The notes beneath the pieces are model-generated. The model was not told where the DNA came from. It saw only the letters and a list, made by a program, of their open reading frames with translations, and ran no database searches. The position numbers and the translations under genes are program-made. DNA of 64,000 bases, from positions 1,705,023-1,769,022 of the forward strand of contig NMRA01000002.1 of assembly GCA_002633005.1 (NCBI GenBank), given 5' to 3'. Of the stretch, positions 24,216-35,898 are shown in pieces. This DNA is from Phoronis australis (lineage: Eukaryota > Phoronida > Phoronidae). How positions within the stretch are numbered: position 1 is the first letter of the stretch; every line of letters starts with the position of its first letter.

Positions 24216-26749
24216 ACTCTTGTGGGATGTAATTCGGCCGACTCCATTTGGTATGGACTGTGATTCTTTGTTAGTTTTTCGATATTCACAGGTCGATATG
24301 TTTATGCCAGTGTCGAGTGCTGGTGTAACTGCTTAATAATGACGTTCATTATTTTTCAAAATCTTTGTTTTGTTTTGAAGACTAACTTAGGTTGCAGTTG
24401 AGACCAATACAGTTTACCTCAATCGCACAGTTTATCGCCGGGGGTCATTTGCAAAGTTTGAATCAAAGTTACGAGCCTGTGTGAAATACGAATTCAAAGA
24501 AAAGAGAGCAACTATTAATGTCCTTTTGATGTATATTGATGATGAAATTAAGACCTTACCATATATTTTACGCCGTTGGTACCAAAACTCTACCTCTTCG
24601 AGTCGAACGAAAACAACTTTCTTGTCAAGCATCGACCGCACGCTTCCAAAACGGACCTTCTTGTCACGTGGCAGAAGTGTCTTGAACTTTCGGTTCAATA
24701 GGAACCACTGCAGTTTTATGACGTTTCAAACCGGCGTCTTTTGAAAGAAAGCGCAGGTTTAATGCCGGTAACATATACTATTTAATTATTCAAATCATTT
24801 TATAAAGCTTTCAGACTCAGCTGCTGGTTGCAGCTTATTAAAGATTATATTGTGCAATCGACTTTTTGGGGAGTTGGAGGTGTTTGTCGTAGGTTCAGTG
24901 ACGGATACCAGGGCCGGCACAAATCTTTTTGAGAAAGTTCAGTTTGTGTTGGTGACTGATTTAGTGATGAAATTAAGGTTAATCTGGTTTGCCAGCCAGA
25001 GAACCAAAGAAGGCGACTAGAATGGCATTATCAAAATGTCCAAACAAGAATTCTGTGATTTCGGGCTTGGCCGAAAGAACTTCAGTTACAGCTCTGCCTC
25101 CAGCTTCGAGCCTCAAGATGGCGCTGGTTGGTTTGGCCATTTGACTCGGCCGGCTTGGATGACCGCTGCCTTGGCGTCATTAAAACAAAGGGAGATTTTA
25201 ATTATATTCACAGGCGTTAATTGTTGGCTGCCATTTATGAAGCATAAGACATTGTTTTGGATATTGTTTGAAGTAAAAAGTTGTGGGTGCATTTATTTTC
25301 AATTCTTTGTTATTAATAGTATCATAGAAATTAATCGTTTTTGAATCAAAGTACAGTCAGCATTTTGCAATAATTTAGACGTAAATTGCTGCAAAATACT
25401 GTTAACTTTCAGAAAACTGCAGAAAATTTCAAAATTATATTACTTCTGACACATTTCAATTCCCATAACCAAGCCTCAAATGCTTTCGCTGGTTCCGTAC
25501 GTGCCTAGCCAGCACGCAGGTATCACGCAGTAACACGCACTTTAGCATTGGTTGGTGTAACCTCGGCAGTCATTGGTTAGCTTTACAACAACGTGAAAAA
25601 ATGGCGGACTGTGGACGATTTTTTAGCCTTGTCATGCAAGTGGCGTAGCAGCAACTATTTCGTTTCTGCAGTAATGTTTAATAGCCGCATGCTTGAAGCA
25701 CATAGCCTAAATGTACAATGAACACATATACGGTGCGGTGTTATTCATACTGTATGAATACAGGACATTATCGTAAACAAAAGTCATCGACAGTAGAAAG
25801 ATGCACTCCGAAAAGGCGCAACCACAATTTCTGGGATTTAGATTTCCTGAACATAAATTTTATATTGTAAGCACCGATTTGTGTGTACAACAGACCACAT
25901 TTACATCAGTCATGCCAGTTTGTTTGCGTAAAGCGCTGCCTGTTAGAATTTGACCAACCAATCAGAAACGACGGTGTAAAAAAATTCCCGAGGAAAATTA
26001 AGTGATACCTTAGTGCTGGCTACCGACCACCTAGCGCTTCGCAGGGAACCAGCGAGCAAATGCTCTGCTTCAGATGCAACTTGCTCGGGCTTGCCACGGC
26101 GACCATAGTCTCGAGCTCCGTGACAAGGTGCCATTTTGCAAGACCAAAAACATGAGTTCTCATCCGAGTAAGGATTGAACGCTTTTTATAATAAAATTGT
26201 CGTTAAAAGGTTTAAACGAAATACTTTACAGTGATGTTTCCTTCCTAACTTTCATTCTTAAATCGTAAATCGTAGGATCGGTGTTCTATTTCCATGCAAA
26301 CCAAGTCAGGCTGAAGAGGCCCTACAAGTCGGGCTGAAGAGGACCTAAGGATGTTGGAATGTTGGATAAACAGATTGGTGACCATGACATCTGCTGTTAA
26401 CAGCATGGTTGCAAAAACATCAAGTTAATCCTAATGCTTGGTCAATTTTGCGTGGATGGGCAATTTATTTCAAAGCGCTCATCACACCAGCAAGTCTCGA
26501 GTTTGGCAGGTAGAGAATCTACTGCACTAGGTACCAAATCCAGAAACAAACTTCTAACTCCTGTAGTTGTTTAGTTGTTTGGTATAGAAAAATGACTCGC
26601 CCTAGACCGACTGATCTGACTCAAACAACAAAGGATCTTAAAATCCGCGAGTTGCTACACATCAATATTAGCCGAAGGCTGGTGAAACGATAACTGCGCC
26701 ATCTATTTTCTAAGTTAGTGGAAACGCTTGACTGTGGTAGGTCTATTCT
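24216..26749. other. Intergenic, no gene recognised
   Basis: Frames of 60-100 codons without recognisable domains. A short ATGGCGGACTG frame at 25602 encodes only about 15 residues before a stop. A CAGGGCCGGCACAAA element end may lie near 24,909. Confidence 0.4.
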
Positions 26750-26756
26750 TGAGGAC

Positions 26757-27062
26757 CAGGTCCGGATCCAGGATTTTGAGTTGGGGGGGGGGGCAGGCCA
26801 TAGGAATAACCAGAATTTCGCCACATGCACACGCCCAGCCTAAAATGTAGGGATGCAGAGGTCTCGAATTTTTGGGTTTGTGGACCTTATTACTAAAAAA
26901 AAACGGTAAACGTGGTTTGCTCAAGGCCTATGCATTGTCCATTCGCCCCCTAGCTCCCCTGGGTTCGCGCATATGCTAGTCAGCAATTCGTATCCCGAAC
27001 TGCCAAATGGCGGTATCTGTGAGAATTTTAGGGGGGGGGCCATGCCCCCCAAATCCGCCACT
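26757..27062. mobile_element. hAT-like MITE (CAG..GGATCCAGG / ATCCGCCACTG ends)
   Basis: The left end CAGGTCCGGATCCAGG and right end AAATCCGCCACTG form a short terminal inverted repeat. Next to them lie G-rich (left) and GGGGGGCCATGCCCCCC (right) tracts. A TGAGGAC-like heptamer flanks both ends, so a duplication of 7-8 bp typical of hAT elements is possible but not exact. The interior carries, in reverse, the segment found at 7810-7910 (CCCAAAAATTCGAG, then TTTTAGGCTGGGTGTGTGC), showing a dispersed family. Confidence 0.65.
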
Positions 27063-27093
27063 GAGGACTATTGCATTTCTTCTTGTTTGACTT

Positions 27094-28507
27094 CTTTCAC
27101 ATGTAGATTAGGCGTACCCGTGTACCTGGGAGTGTTCTCGTGCTCTATTCCTCACTTGAGCTTTTGGCATGATTGTAGAGAGATGTTTTGTACAACTTGC
27201 GATACGATTGACGCCCAGAACTTTCATGGATTGGCGTGCGTGTCATGAACAATAACTATGAATAAACGTCTATATCTAGTGCAACTTGTCGTTATGAAAT
27301 ATCCGCAACTACACCTTGGTGCAACAAACAGTTGGCTCACAGCAGGTAGTCACCAGTGTGGTGATTAATGTATTTTTCATATTGACGCTCTCTAGAGTAA
27401 TGAGAGCGCGAAAGCGACTTCCACTTGCTGCCGACTTCAGGGGACAGAAATTCAATTACCACACAGTGGTTCATTAATTTAAATGCAACGGAATAAATCC
27501 CACTGCCACTCCCTCCCGTTGTTTAATTACGTCAAGGTCACTAATTCATTTTAGCTTTTTGACATCGGTTTAGATCGAAATTCTTCCTCTTTATCAGTCG
27601 CAGCCCATCGTCTTCACAGCTGCGGATTCCAGTTTTTCGAAGTGGGAAATGTATGAGCATGACGTCCTTCATCCATGGACAAGAGGTTTCCGCGGGCCAT
27701 TAGAATACCCCACCGCAAATCAGTAGAATTTTACCGGCGTTATGGTAGCAGAAAAGGTGATGAAACACTGTTGAGAGATACCACTAGGCTGAAACCTACA
27801 NCTTTCACATGTAGATTAGGCGTACCCGTGTACCTGGGAGTGTTCTCGTGCTCTATTCCTCACTTGAGCTTTTGGCATGATTGTAGAGACATGTTTTGTA
27901 CAACTTGCGATACGATTGACGCCAAGAACTTTCATGGATTGGCGTGCGTGTCATGAACAATAACTATGAATAAACGTCTACTCTAGTGCAACTTGTCGTT
28001 ATGAAATATCCGCAACTACACCTTGCTGCAAAAAACAGTTGGCTCACAGCAGGTAGTCACCAGCGTGGTGATTAATGTACTTTTCATATTGACGCTCTCT
28101 AGAGTAATGAGAGCGCGAAAGCGACTTCCACTTGCTGCCGACTTCAGGGGACAGAAATTCAATTACCACACAGTGGTTCATTAATTTAAATGCAACGGAA
28201 TAAATCCCACTGCCACTCCCTCCCATTGTTTGATTAGGTCAAGGTCACTAATTCATTTTAGCTTTTTGACATCGGTTTAGATCGAAATTCTTCCTCTTTA
28301 TCAGTCGCAGCCCATCGTCTTCACAGCTGCGGATTCCAGTTTTTCGAAGTGGGAAATGTATGAGCATGACGTCCTTCATCCATGGACAAGAGGTTTCCGC
28401 GGGCCATTAGAATACCCCACCGCAAATCAGTAGAATTTTACCGGCGTTATGGTAGCAGAAAAGGTGATGAAACACTGTTGAGAGATACCACTAGGCTGAA
28501 ACCTACA
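27094..28507. repeat. Direct duplication of ~707 bp joined at a single N
   Basis: Copy A 27094-27800 and copy B 27802-28507 match almost base for base and meet at the N at 27801. Each contains a short frame with CRLGVPVYLGVFSCSIPHLSFW that I do not recognise. The exact join at an N favours an assembly artefact (two haplotypes or overlapping contig ends) over a biological tandem duplication. Confidence 0.88.
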
Positions 28508-28741
28508 ATTCTCATTACATGAAACCTGTAGTAGGCCTGATCGCCGTCTGGAGGGCCTATATAGTGAAATTCAATACGGCGCGGGTACTTCGAAAATCAC
28601 GTGAGCTATTGCCAGTGATGTCTCAGTATGATGCCGAGTCGTTCTTTCTGAGGTTGATGTTTGACATGGCCAAGACTTAAACTTCTCCGTATTTTCATAA
28701 TCCTTTTAATTTCGATTTTAAACAGGTCTTTGCCTCCCAAT

Positions 28742-29183
28742 ATTTTCCGTAGATAAGCCCACCCGACAAAACGCCCATGGGCATTTATTCGGAAAATTAT
28801 GCCCTTGGACATTTATTTGGTGTTACAACTTCTGGTGTCAAGTGTCCAGATAGTGGGGCGTTTATTCGGAAAATGTCCTCTCAAAAGCTCATACAGCATC
28901 AACTTTTAGTCAGAAATTCAGTTTTGAGGAGCATTTATCATTTATATTTTAAAACGATCAAAGTGTTGGCGAACCCAGAAGGAATGTTTCACTTACAAAA
29001 ATACATATCGCTCTTCATGCTGGCGTTTGCTTAGCCAAAACTATGACTTTCCGTTTACAAGCTCCGAATAAACGCCCGGGCGTTTATTCGGAAAAGGAGC
29101 TTGTGAGGGGCGTTTATTTGGTATTACTAAAACGCCTGAAATTTTTTTCATTTTCAGAATACATGGGGTTATCTACGGAAAAT
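28742..29183. mobile_element. 442-bp MITE with 20-bp inverted ends and internal perfect palindrome
   Basis: Left end 28742-28761 is ATTTTCCGTAGATAAGCCCA; the right end 29164-29183 is its reverse complement with one mismatch. Inside, GGGCGTTTATTCGGAAAA or close variants occur several times (28790, 28855, 29078, 29109). At 29063-29092 TCCGAATAAACGCCC is followed directly by its exact reverse complement, nested within ACAAGCTCC and GGAGCTTGT. No coding capacity; the superfamily is not assigned. Confidence 0.75.
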
Positions 29184-29511
29184 TCCGATAGACTAGTTTC
29201 CTGCTCACGCAAGTGGACAAATAACTTTACGTGAGAAGAGGAAGGGGAATTCGAAATGACCTCTTTACTGCTAAGATGTGAAAAGTAGGATTATCTTCAG
29301 GGTTTCACTGTTAGTCCAGGGAATATTTTTGAGAATAGCACGAATTTTTACTAGTAGAGCGGTTAAGGACCAAAACTGACATTTCTTGATGAAAGCATGA
29401 AAACTGGTGTACTAACATGCTTATGAATATTAAACCAGTGGTATCACCATGGCAACTCATCAAATTTTGTATGACATTTTGTTTAGCATACATGGCCATG
29501 ATTTCTTAATT

Positions 29512-29680
29512 TAATTCATACATACGTAGCCACAAAGAGTTCATGTAAGAAATTTTCAACGAAGAAAGGTGATAGCAGTCATATTGTATTTCAAAATGGC
29601 CGCCGTAGTATCCTTGTAAGTATACTATACTTGCTGTAGTTTTTTATCTCTGAAGAGTCTAGTTATTATTTTTTAAAGTG
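29512..29680. repeat. Dispersed repeat shared with 35357-35560 and 38887-39095
   Basis: TTCATACATACGTAGCCACA, then AGGTGATAGCAGTCATATTG, AAAATGGCCGCCGTAGTA and GAAGAGTCTAG occur in the same order in three places. This copy lacks about 50 bases present in the others between CATCTC and GAAGAGTC. At the other two sites the repeat starts directly after a LINE tail. Confidence 0.75.
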
Positions 29681-29790
29681 CTCGAACAGGTCAATCAGAC
29701 GGAAAGGCAGTGCTGGGAACAGCATAACAATCAAACATCCGTATGGTGTAAGTCTTGTTGCGAAACTGGAACGAGGTAAACTTGCGCATC

Positions 29791-29946
29791 CAGTGGCGAA
29801 TTTAGAGGGGGCCAAAGGGGCCATGCCCCCCTTAAATTCTACCATATTCCATTTGGCAGTTCGGGAGTGCGATTGTCTTATGGGCAAAATCCTGGCCAAT
29901 AGTCTGCACTGGCCCCCTCTAACTCAAAACTCTGGATCCGCCCCTG
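29791..29946. mobile_element. 156-bp hAT-like MITE
   Basis: The left end CAGTGGCGAATTTAGAGGG and right end CTCTGGATCCGCCCCTG are inverted repeats, each beside a GGGGGCC-type tract. It belongs to the same broad group as 26757-27062 and 39804-39957. No clear target-site duplication was seen. Confidence 0.7.
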
Positions 29947-31498
29947 ATATCTCACACCCACCATTAGATATGGCAACGACCAAATAATGTTCCCGAGTAT
30001 GTGTCTTGTTTCTGTTGCCTTCGAGGTACACTAACTCACCAACAGCGAGCGAATTGGTAGAAAGCGAACCATAGAAGTAGCGCTAGGAATATGGTTGCCA
30101 ATACGAGACTTGTTCTTAATGAGTGTCCCGACAAGTATGAACTATCGATAGCGGCGCAAGACGCCAGCGGCGAAAAAAGAGCTTATGATACCAGGAACAG
30201 GTGGGGTGGACTGCGGCTGAAACTGTGCAGGGACAGGCTGGACAGACTGACACGTGTGACAAACAAAAGAAACTGAGTCGACAGCTTTGTCCATATCTAT
30301 AGCAAAATGTAACGGTTGAACACACGTTTGGACTGGAAATGTGAAAGGTGGCCAAATCGGATGTTGAGAGCAGTCAGGAGTCTGTCAAGTACGGATCTTG
30401 GCATAACAATGCGATCTCTCGGTGGCTGACTTAACAACTAACACACAATCCAGGGCCGTAGGAAGCGCGGGGGGGGCACGACCCCCAAAAAATTTTCAGG
30501 CAACAGGGTTAAACCGACATACGCGTGGGGCGGGGACCGTCGAGAAAAGGAAGACTGCTAAATGGGGATAAGAGAGAAAACTCAAGAGAATATTTAACAA
30601 ATCAGTGCATGGTTCACCTCTGATGACTCTGGCTAGGACATTGTTGTTGGGGTCTCAGTCCGCTTTCGCAGCACAGGTCGTCTAAATGCACTTGGAAGCG
30701 TACACGTAATGATTCATGCATATATTTCGAAAAATCGAGAAAAGTTGCGGAGCAATTTACTGGATTTTTAAATTCAGCAAGTCACTTTTGCGACTGCGAA
30801 GCCATATTTTTCCAGAGGCCCCTCTCTGGCAAGGGATAACGGAGACAACAAGCTTTTTTCTCGAATTGTATTACACTTGAGAAAAAATGATGACAGAAAT
30901 CATCAATTGCTGCACATTTCTTGATTTTTGAAAATATAGATATTTTTACATAGAGGGGCCCCACGTCTGATGGAGGCTATTGATGACATTCAAATGGCCA
31001 CAGTTTTTACGTTTCTACTGTCGCATTCTTAAGGGCACGCTTACGGAGAGAGGACCCAATGTTGTACTCGATTACGTCTGTTTTCCTGTTTTTTGTGAAA
31101 TCGTGCAACCAACTTTCATGTTGAAGAAGGTCACTTCCTGCAACGTCGTCTGACCACACGACCGTGGAATGAACTGCCATTCTTTTCCAAGCTTAATGAT
31201 ATTTAGCTTTTCATAATTAAAGGAGAATGCCACCCGATTTATTTAGTCTTTTTTACTGTCTTAATCGGTCTATATCCTCATCACCTCGTATACGGTAGAT
31301 CTTACCTCGCCGAGATTAACCTGTGAGGAAGGCGAGTAAACAACGCAGCGACGTCAGTGGTTCTTCTGAGAATGAGTGCCGCTATGGTGTGAAGTATCGG
31401 CCCGCCTCCCTGCGATGAAAAACAGGTATATCGCTTTTTCGATTTCCCCGATAGCCCAAAATGCTTCAGAAGCGGCTCGCGGCAGTGAAGAATGAAAA
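29947..31498. other. Intergenic; one MITE end, no gene recognised
   Basis: A CAGGGCCGTAGGAAGCG end with a G-run sits near 30,452. The same end occurs reversed at about 34,606-34,622, so it marks another dispersed element family. The remaining sequence shows nothing I can name. Confidence 0.45.
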
Positions 31499-31733
31499 TT
31501 ACGCCATTAATAGCAAGTATGAGGCCGTAAAACATCTCCGTTGCGTGTCTGTGGTCGGCATTTCGTCGACAAGAAGGCGTTTCATTTGCGGAATTTCGTG
31601 GCAGCAAACGCAAGCGTCAATCATTTCCATTATCGTGCAGTTAGCACACTGACACCATGACAAGTCTTTTAAATGGTTTTCGGAACCATCCTGGGATTGC
31701 AAGTTGCCATGTTGACTATTATTATTGTGTGTT
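31499..31733 (-). CDS. P2X7 C-terminal-like cysteine-rich domain, partial exon or relic
   Basis: On the minus strand a possible acceptor (TTTTGAAACAG) precedes a frame containing LSWCQCANC, eight residues, then CVCCHEIPQMK. The spacing W-C-x-C-x-x-C-x8-C-x-C-C-x-E-I-P matches the zinc-binding start of the intracellular C-terminal domain of the P2X7 ATP-gated channel (P2RX7_C), as I recall it. That domain is often found alone or in new fusions in marine invertebrates. After about 20 more residues the frame no longer resembles the family and stops at 31499-31501. So this is either one exon whose donor I missed, or a broken copy. No channel (transmembrane) part is visible nearby. Confidence 0.4.
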
Positions 31734-32815
31734 CTGTTTCAAAATCAATTATTCTCACCCTAACCGGCAATTCTATAAAACGGAAACGAAGCGTCAAAGC
31801 ATGTCTCATTAGAGACAATTTGTAACGCTTTTGCAGTGTCCGTGAATGCAAATGTTTTGACAAGGAAGCAATGAATAAGTCATTGCGTTCACCGGCTTTA
31901 GAAACAATCGAGCCAAATTACAATTCATGACCGTCGGGTTGCCGTGTGAGCGCATTTTAATCCAGTGTTTGCTGACAGAAAGCTGTTTTGAAACAATAAC
32001 TCGATATTATATGCTATGGTCAGATGTTAGGGGAATCTTTATTTAGATATAGTACATTATTCGAACCATTGTTATTGTACAACTTTTTCCCTGACGGTTC
32101 TGTGGAAATGGGAACCTGACTTGGCGGCCTCCGACGAGTAAGTAGATTTGCAGTTTCGCGGCTAATTCACCAAAATAATCTCGTAACGTGCACATGTTTT
32201 CTTTGGCTCACTAAAGGATAGTCTTTTCTTGAGTGGAAGTTTTGTTTCCAACTTTGGTTTATGTTCATGTCGTCTTCAGTCCGGCAGCGACGGGCCTGCC
32301 GCATCTGAGTTGCAAGCCACTGGCCGTCATAACAAGCGTTTTGTGTGTTAAGAACTGAAAAAATCGCAACTCTAAAATTACAACACATAGCTATGTTCTA
32401 ATGTCTGCATTTCACGGAAGACTGGTTCGAATTTATCACCAAACAGACTCCAAATTCCCGCGACCGATCTCCAGTGGTAAATTGGCCTACCGAACTTTGT
32501 AGGCCATGGTACCTTCAAACACCTATAAATCTGTAACAGCGAAGTAGAACAAAACGTATGACCGAGAACTCGATGAATTTGTAAGGGTTTTACATGGAAT
32601 TTGAATGATTATTGGTGTAGAACGATGAATTCAAGCAATAAGCTGACACCAGTAAGCGTGTGGTGAACTGCTGAGCAGACTGCGTTAGAACCTATGACGT
32701 CATTGGTTAATTTCAACACCGCCGTTTGCCGTCAGGTGTCAAGTAAAACAACCGAACTTACTGTTATTGAGTGGAACTACTCAATCTAAGATGATACAAA
32801 ATAGGTTATTTTTGG

Positions 32816-33187
32816 GTGGCATTCTCCTGTAAGGTGTCTCATTTCAGAAGGGACACTCTCTCGATGGAGCAGTTCGGAGAAATGTTCCTTCATCCCCCTG
32901 TACATGTTAATCTGACACTGTCAAGTATTAACGAGGGAATTTGTGATTCTAAATTCATCAAAAACATAAAACATTTATGCACAGCACAGCAGTATCAAGA
33001 CATTCGACCCAAACAACCAAAAATGAAAAAAGTAGGATTGACCGCCATCGAAAGGGGGTCAGGAATTTTAAAGAACGTGAAGACCGCTAGGACTATTTCC
33101 GATGGTTCAAATAAAAATGTTACTGTTTCCCATATTATCATCAGAATATTATCTCTTTTGAAGATGGTTACTATGAGTTGTTTGTAA
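32816..33187 (+). pseudogene. Unidentified broken reading frame (copy one)
   Basis: The frame has a run beginning MEQFGEMFLHPPVHVNLTL. Its second copy at 36486-36761 continues in a different frame because of a one-base difference in an A run near 33024 and 36690. Reading through frames, stretches such as EDGYYELFV look protein-like. I do not recognise the family. The frame breaks, presence in a duplicated block and repeat-rich surroundings suggest a transposon or retrogene relic. Confidence 0.25.
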
Positions 33188-34639
33188 AGAATTCCCAGAT
33201 GTGGAAAACACTGCTGTCGAGGCTACTGGGGTGATCGTGTACATGTCGAACGAGTGTACCCAAATCTCGCACTAATAAACAAATTAAACAACTATTTCAG
33301 CGTTTTTTTTAGGTCAAGTTAAACTCGTGAACCGTTACAGATACCTCGGAAAGATCAAAAATACACTTTACCTATGAATGCCCAATCTCCCATTTCCCCC
33401 CGGTTACCTATCAAAAATCGGCAAGCATGCCAGACCTGCGGAAATTGCTTATAACATCCCGTTTTAATAAACATATTCGTTGGTTTCTGATTCACATGTT
33501 TATGTATCTTCGAAAACCGACAGATGAATAGGTGATATTAGGCAATTAGATGCTAAATCTTTTTGAAATGATGACGATTCAGGATACTTAATTGAAACCT
33601 GAATATGGAAAAAACAATCCAATCCCCAAATAGTAAAGTGCACTTGGGCGCTTTTTGCCTAATGTAAAATAACTCTCAAAAACATTGATGAAATTTGGAC
33701 ACTTCCCAAAAAAATTTACTCACAATTCAAATGACAATGAATGTGTTGCTTTTTGGTACAAGATTGCTTGTTTAAAGTCACTAACAGGGGATCAAAAAGT
33801 AATTAAGTCATTAAATCAAGGTGATCGAATACGGGGTTCGTTCAGGGCTATGAATTGTGCATACGCTGAATTCTACCTTTTAAGTAGACTTTTTCTCGTT
33901 TTTCTGGGACTTTTTGTTTCTCTGAGGCGGACCTTTGTGCCCACTTTGCCATCGAGTCCACCCAGCCCCCCCCCCTAGGTGCGCGCATGCAGGGAGCACG
34001 TCATGACAGACACATCCACATTGAAAATAAGGTGTAAACATGCAATAGGCCTGCTTAGAATCTCAGTTACCCACGGGAACTGAATTTGAACTCCAGATGT
34101 TGAAGTGCGTAGATTTTTGGGACACACTCGGTATCATTTTCCCCAGCAACTAGAGACTGGACTACCGGCTGTGTTTCATCAAGGAATTCTGAAACGGCCA
34201 CAAAGGCACTCATACCAGGCACCTCGGGGCCTCACATTTCCAAAAACTACTTCAAGGAATGGCCACAATGAAATGAAGTTTTCCCGACACTGAATCATAA
34301 TAAAAGGAACCTTGACCTTCGACACAGCTGTAGTTATTTCAGGCAGCTCCCAGCTACCCGTCAGTGCGCTCGGGGCCTAGAGCCGTGCTCTCCCTGAATA
34401 TTTTTTGGTTCGCGGTTACACAAATCGTGATGGCTGCATCCCCGGTATTATCCCCACCTATGGCGGACGTGGGGGTGGGGTTCGTACAAATATGGTGAAA
34501 TGCAGAGAACGGGGGGGGGGGGGGNNNNNNGGGGGGGGTGACTAGATCAAGGGGGTAGGGTAGGTTGGCGAAGTGAAATTGGTTTGTGCCCCCCAATAAT
34601 TTTTCCTTCCTACGGGCCTGCAAGACAATATCTTCTTAT

Positions 34640-35357
34640 CAAATTTTCCAAGTTATATTTATAAAATTTTGCATAATAAATCACATGCGGTAAATATTTA
34701 TGACATCTTAGTACAGTCACTCCAAACAGCTTGTAAATATAAAAACAAGTGGTCATCTGTGATAGATATAAACGGTGTTATAAATAATCAAAATTTTGGT
34801 GACCCTGATACATGGTGGAGGAAAGTAAATAAACTCCTCTTGAATAGTACAAAATATACAAAGTTGCGTTGGTTTCAAAACCTTTTAATTCACAGAATAT
34901 TATCAACCAATAATTATTTGCATAAAATTAAAATAAAAACAAGTGATTTATGCTCTTTCAGTGGTGAACACAGTGACATTTTCTCCATCTGTTTTGGGAG
35001 TGTCGTCTTGTCTCCGGTTTCTGGCTCCTGTTTGCTGAGTGGTTAAAACAAACATATCATGTAAATTGTCAGGTGGACAAGATAACAGTGTTTTTTTGTT
35101 TTTTGGGAAACATTCAGTCGGAAAATTGTAACATTAATCTGTTGATCATGCTAGCAAAAAATATATATTTAGAAAAAAGTTTAAAAAAAAAATTCAATTT
35201 CCAAATGTTCATAAACTTTATTAAATTACATCTTGAAAGAAATACAGTACTTGTTGACTAGTGTTTTAATTTTATTCTTTGTAAATGGTGTATACTGTTT
35301 TGTTTTATGTAACATGTAATTATCAAGCTAAAGCAAAATAAAAATATGGAAAAAAAT
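34640..35357 (+). mobile_element. 5'-truncated LINE 3' end (Tx1/L1-like), degenerate
   Basis: The frame from 34669 contains DPDTWWRKVNKLLLNS, LRWFQNLLIHRILSTNNYLH and DLCSFSGE, the region after reverse transcriptase leading into the zf-RVT-type motif. The partner piece (LFWECRLVSGFWLLFAEWL) follows near 34,979-35,040 only after a frame shift, so the copy is dead. The usual second Cys of CSFCG is Ser here, but Cys in the copy at 38.2 kb. The element ends near the A-rich AAAATAAAAATATGGAAAAA tract at about 35,336-35,357. Confidence 0.7.
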
Positions 35358-35898
35358 TAGTTCATACATGCGTAACCACAAGGAGTTCATGTAAAAAATT
35401 TTCAACGAAGAAAGGTGATAGCAGTCATATTGCATTCCAAAATGGCCGCCGTAGTATACCATACTTGCTTTACTTTTTCATCTCAAAAGGTGACATTGTT
35501 GTCAAAACCTACAGACATGTAATCTAGACTGAAGAGTCTAGCTATTAATTTTTTTGAAACGCTGCAAACTATCAGCTGCAAGTACATTGGATTTCAGGAT
35601 GAGCAAACCAAAATGTGGGTTTTGTAAGGTCAAGGCCTAAAGAAAAAGACACTATTAGAAACTATTTTTTCGCCTTTTGCGAATAAAAATTGTCACAATA
35701 TATCCAAATGCAGTTGTATTATACAACCTAAATAAAATTTTAAAAATAACTGGCTTCGTTTACGTTTTTTATCACCTTTACTATTTGGCATTTTTAAAAC
35801 AGAAATGGCATCAGTTCCCCTAACTTTACTCAAAAAGAAAGAAAGATTCATCTTCTAGGCATTGACGACTGATTAGAAGATTGTTTGGCTGCGACCGN

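Larger units (their letters stand above)
32230..35897. repeat. 3.7-kb block, first of two copies (joined at N 35898)
   Basis: This block recurs at 35899-39451. It begins TGAGTGGAAGTTTTG and ends GGCTGCGACCG, and the second copy starts immediately after the single N. Identity is roughly 97-98% by eye, with small indels. Unlike copy two, this copy carries a G-rich stretch with six Ns (34525-34530) and a reversed CAGGCCCGTAGGAAGG element end (34,500-34,622). Confidence 0.9.

Noticed and set aside
34510-34540. Long G run as a G-quadruplex
   Set aside because: Interrupted by six Ns and probably a sequencing or assembly problem.
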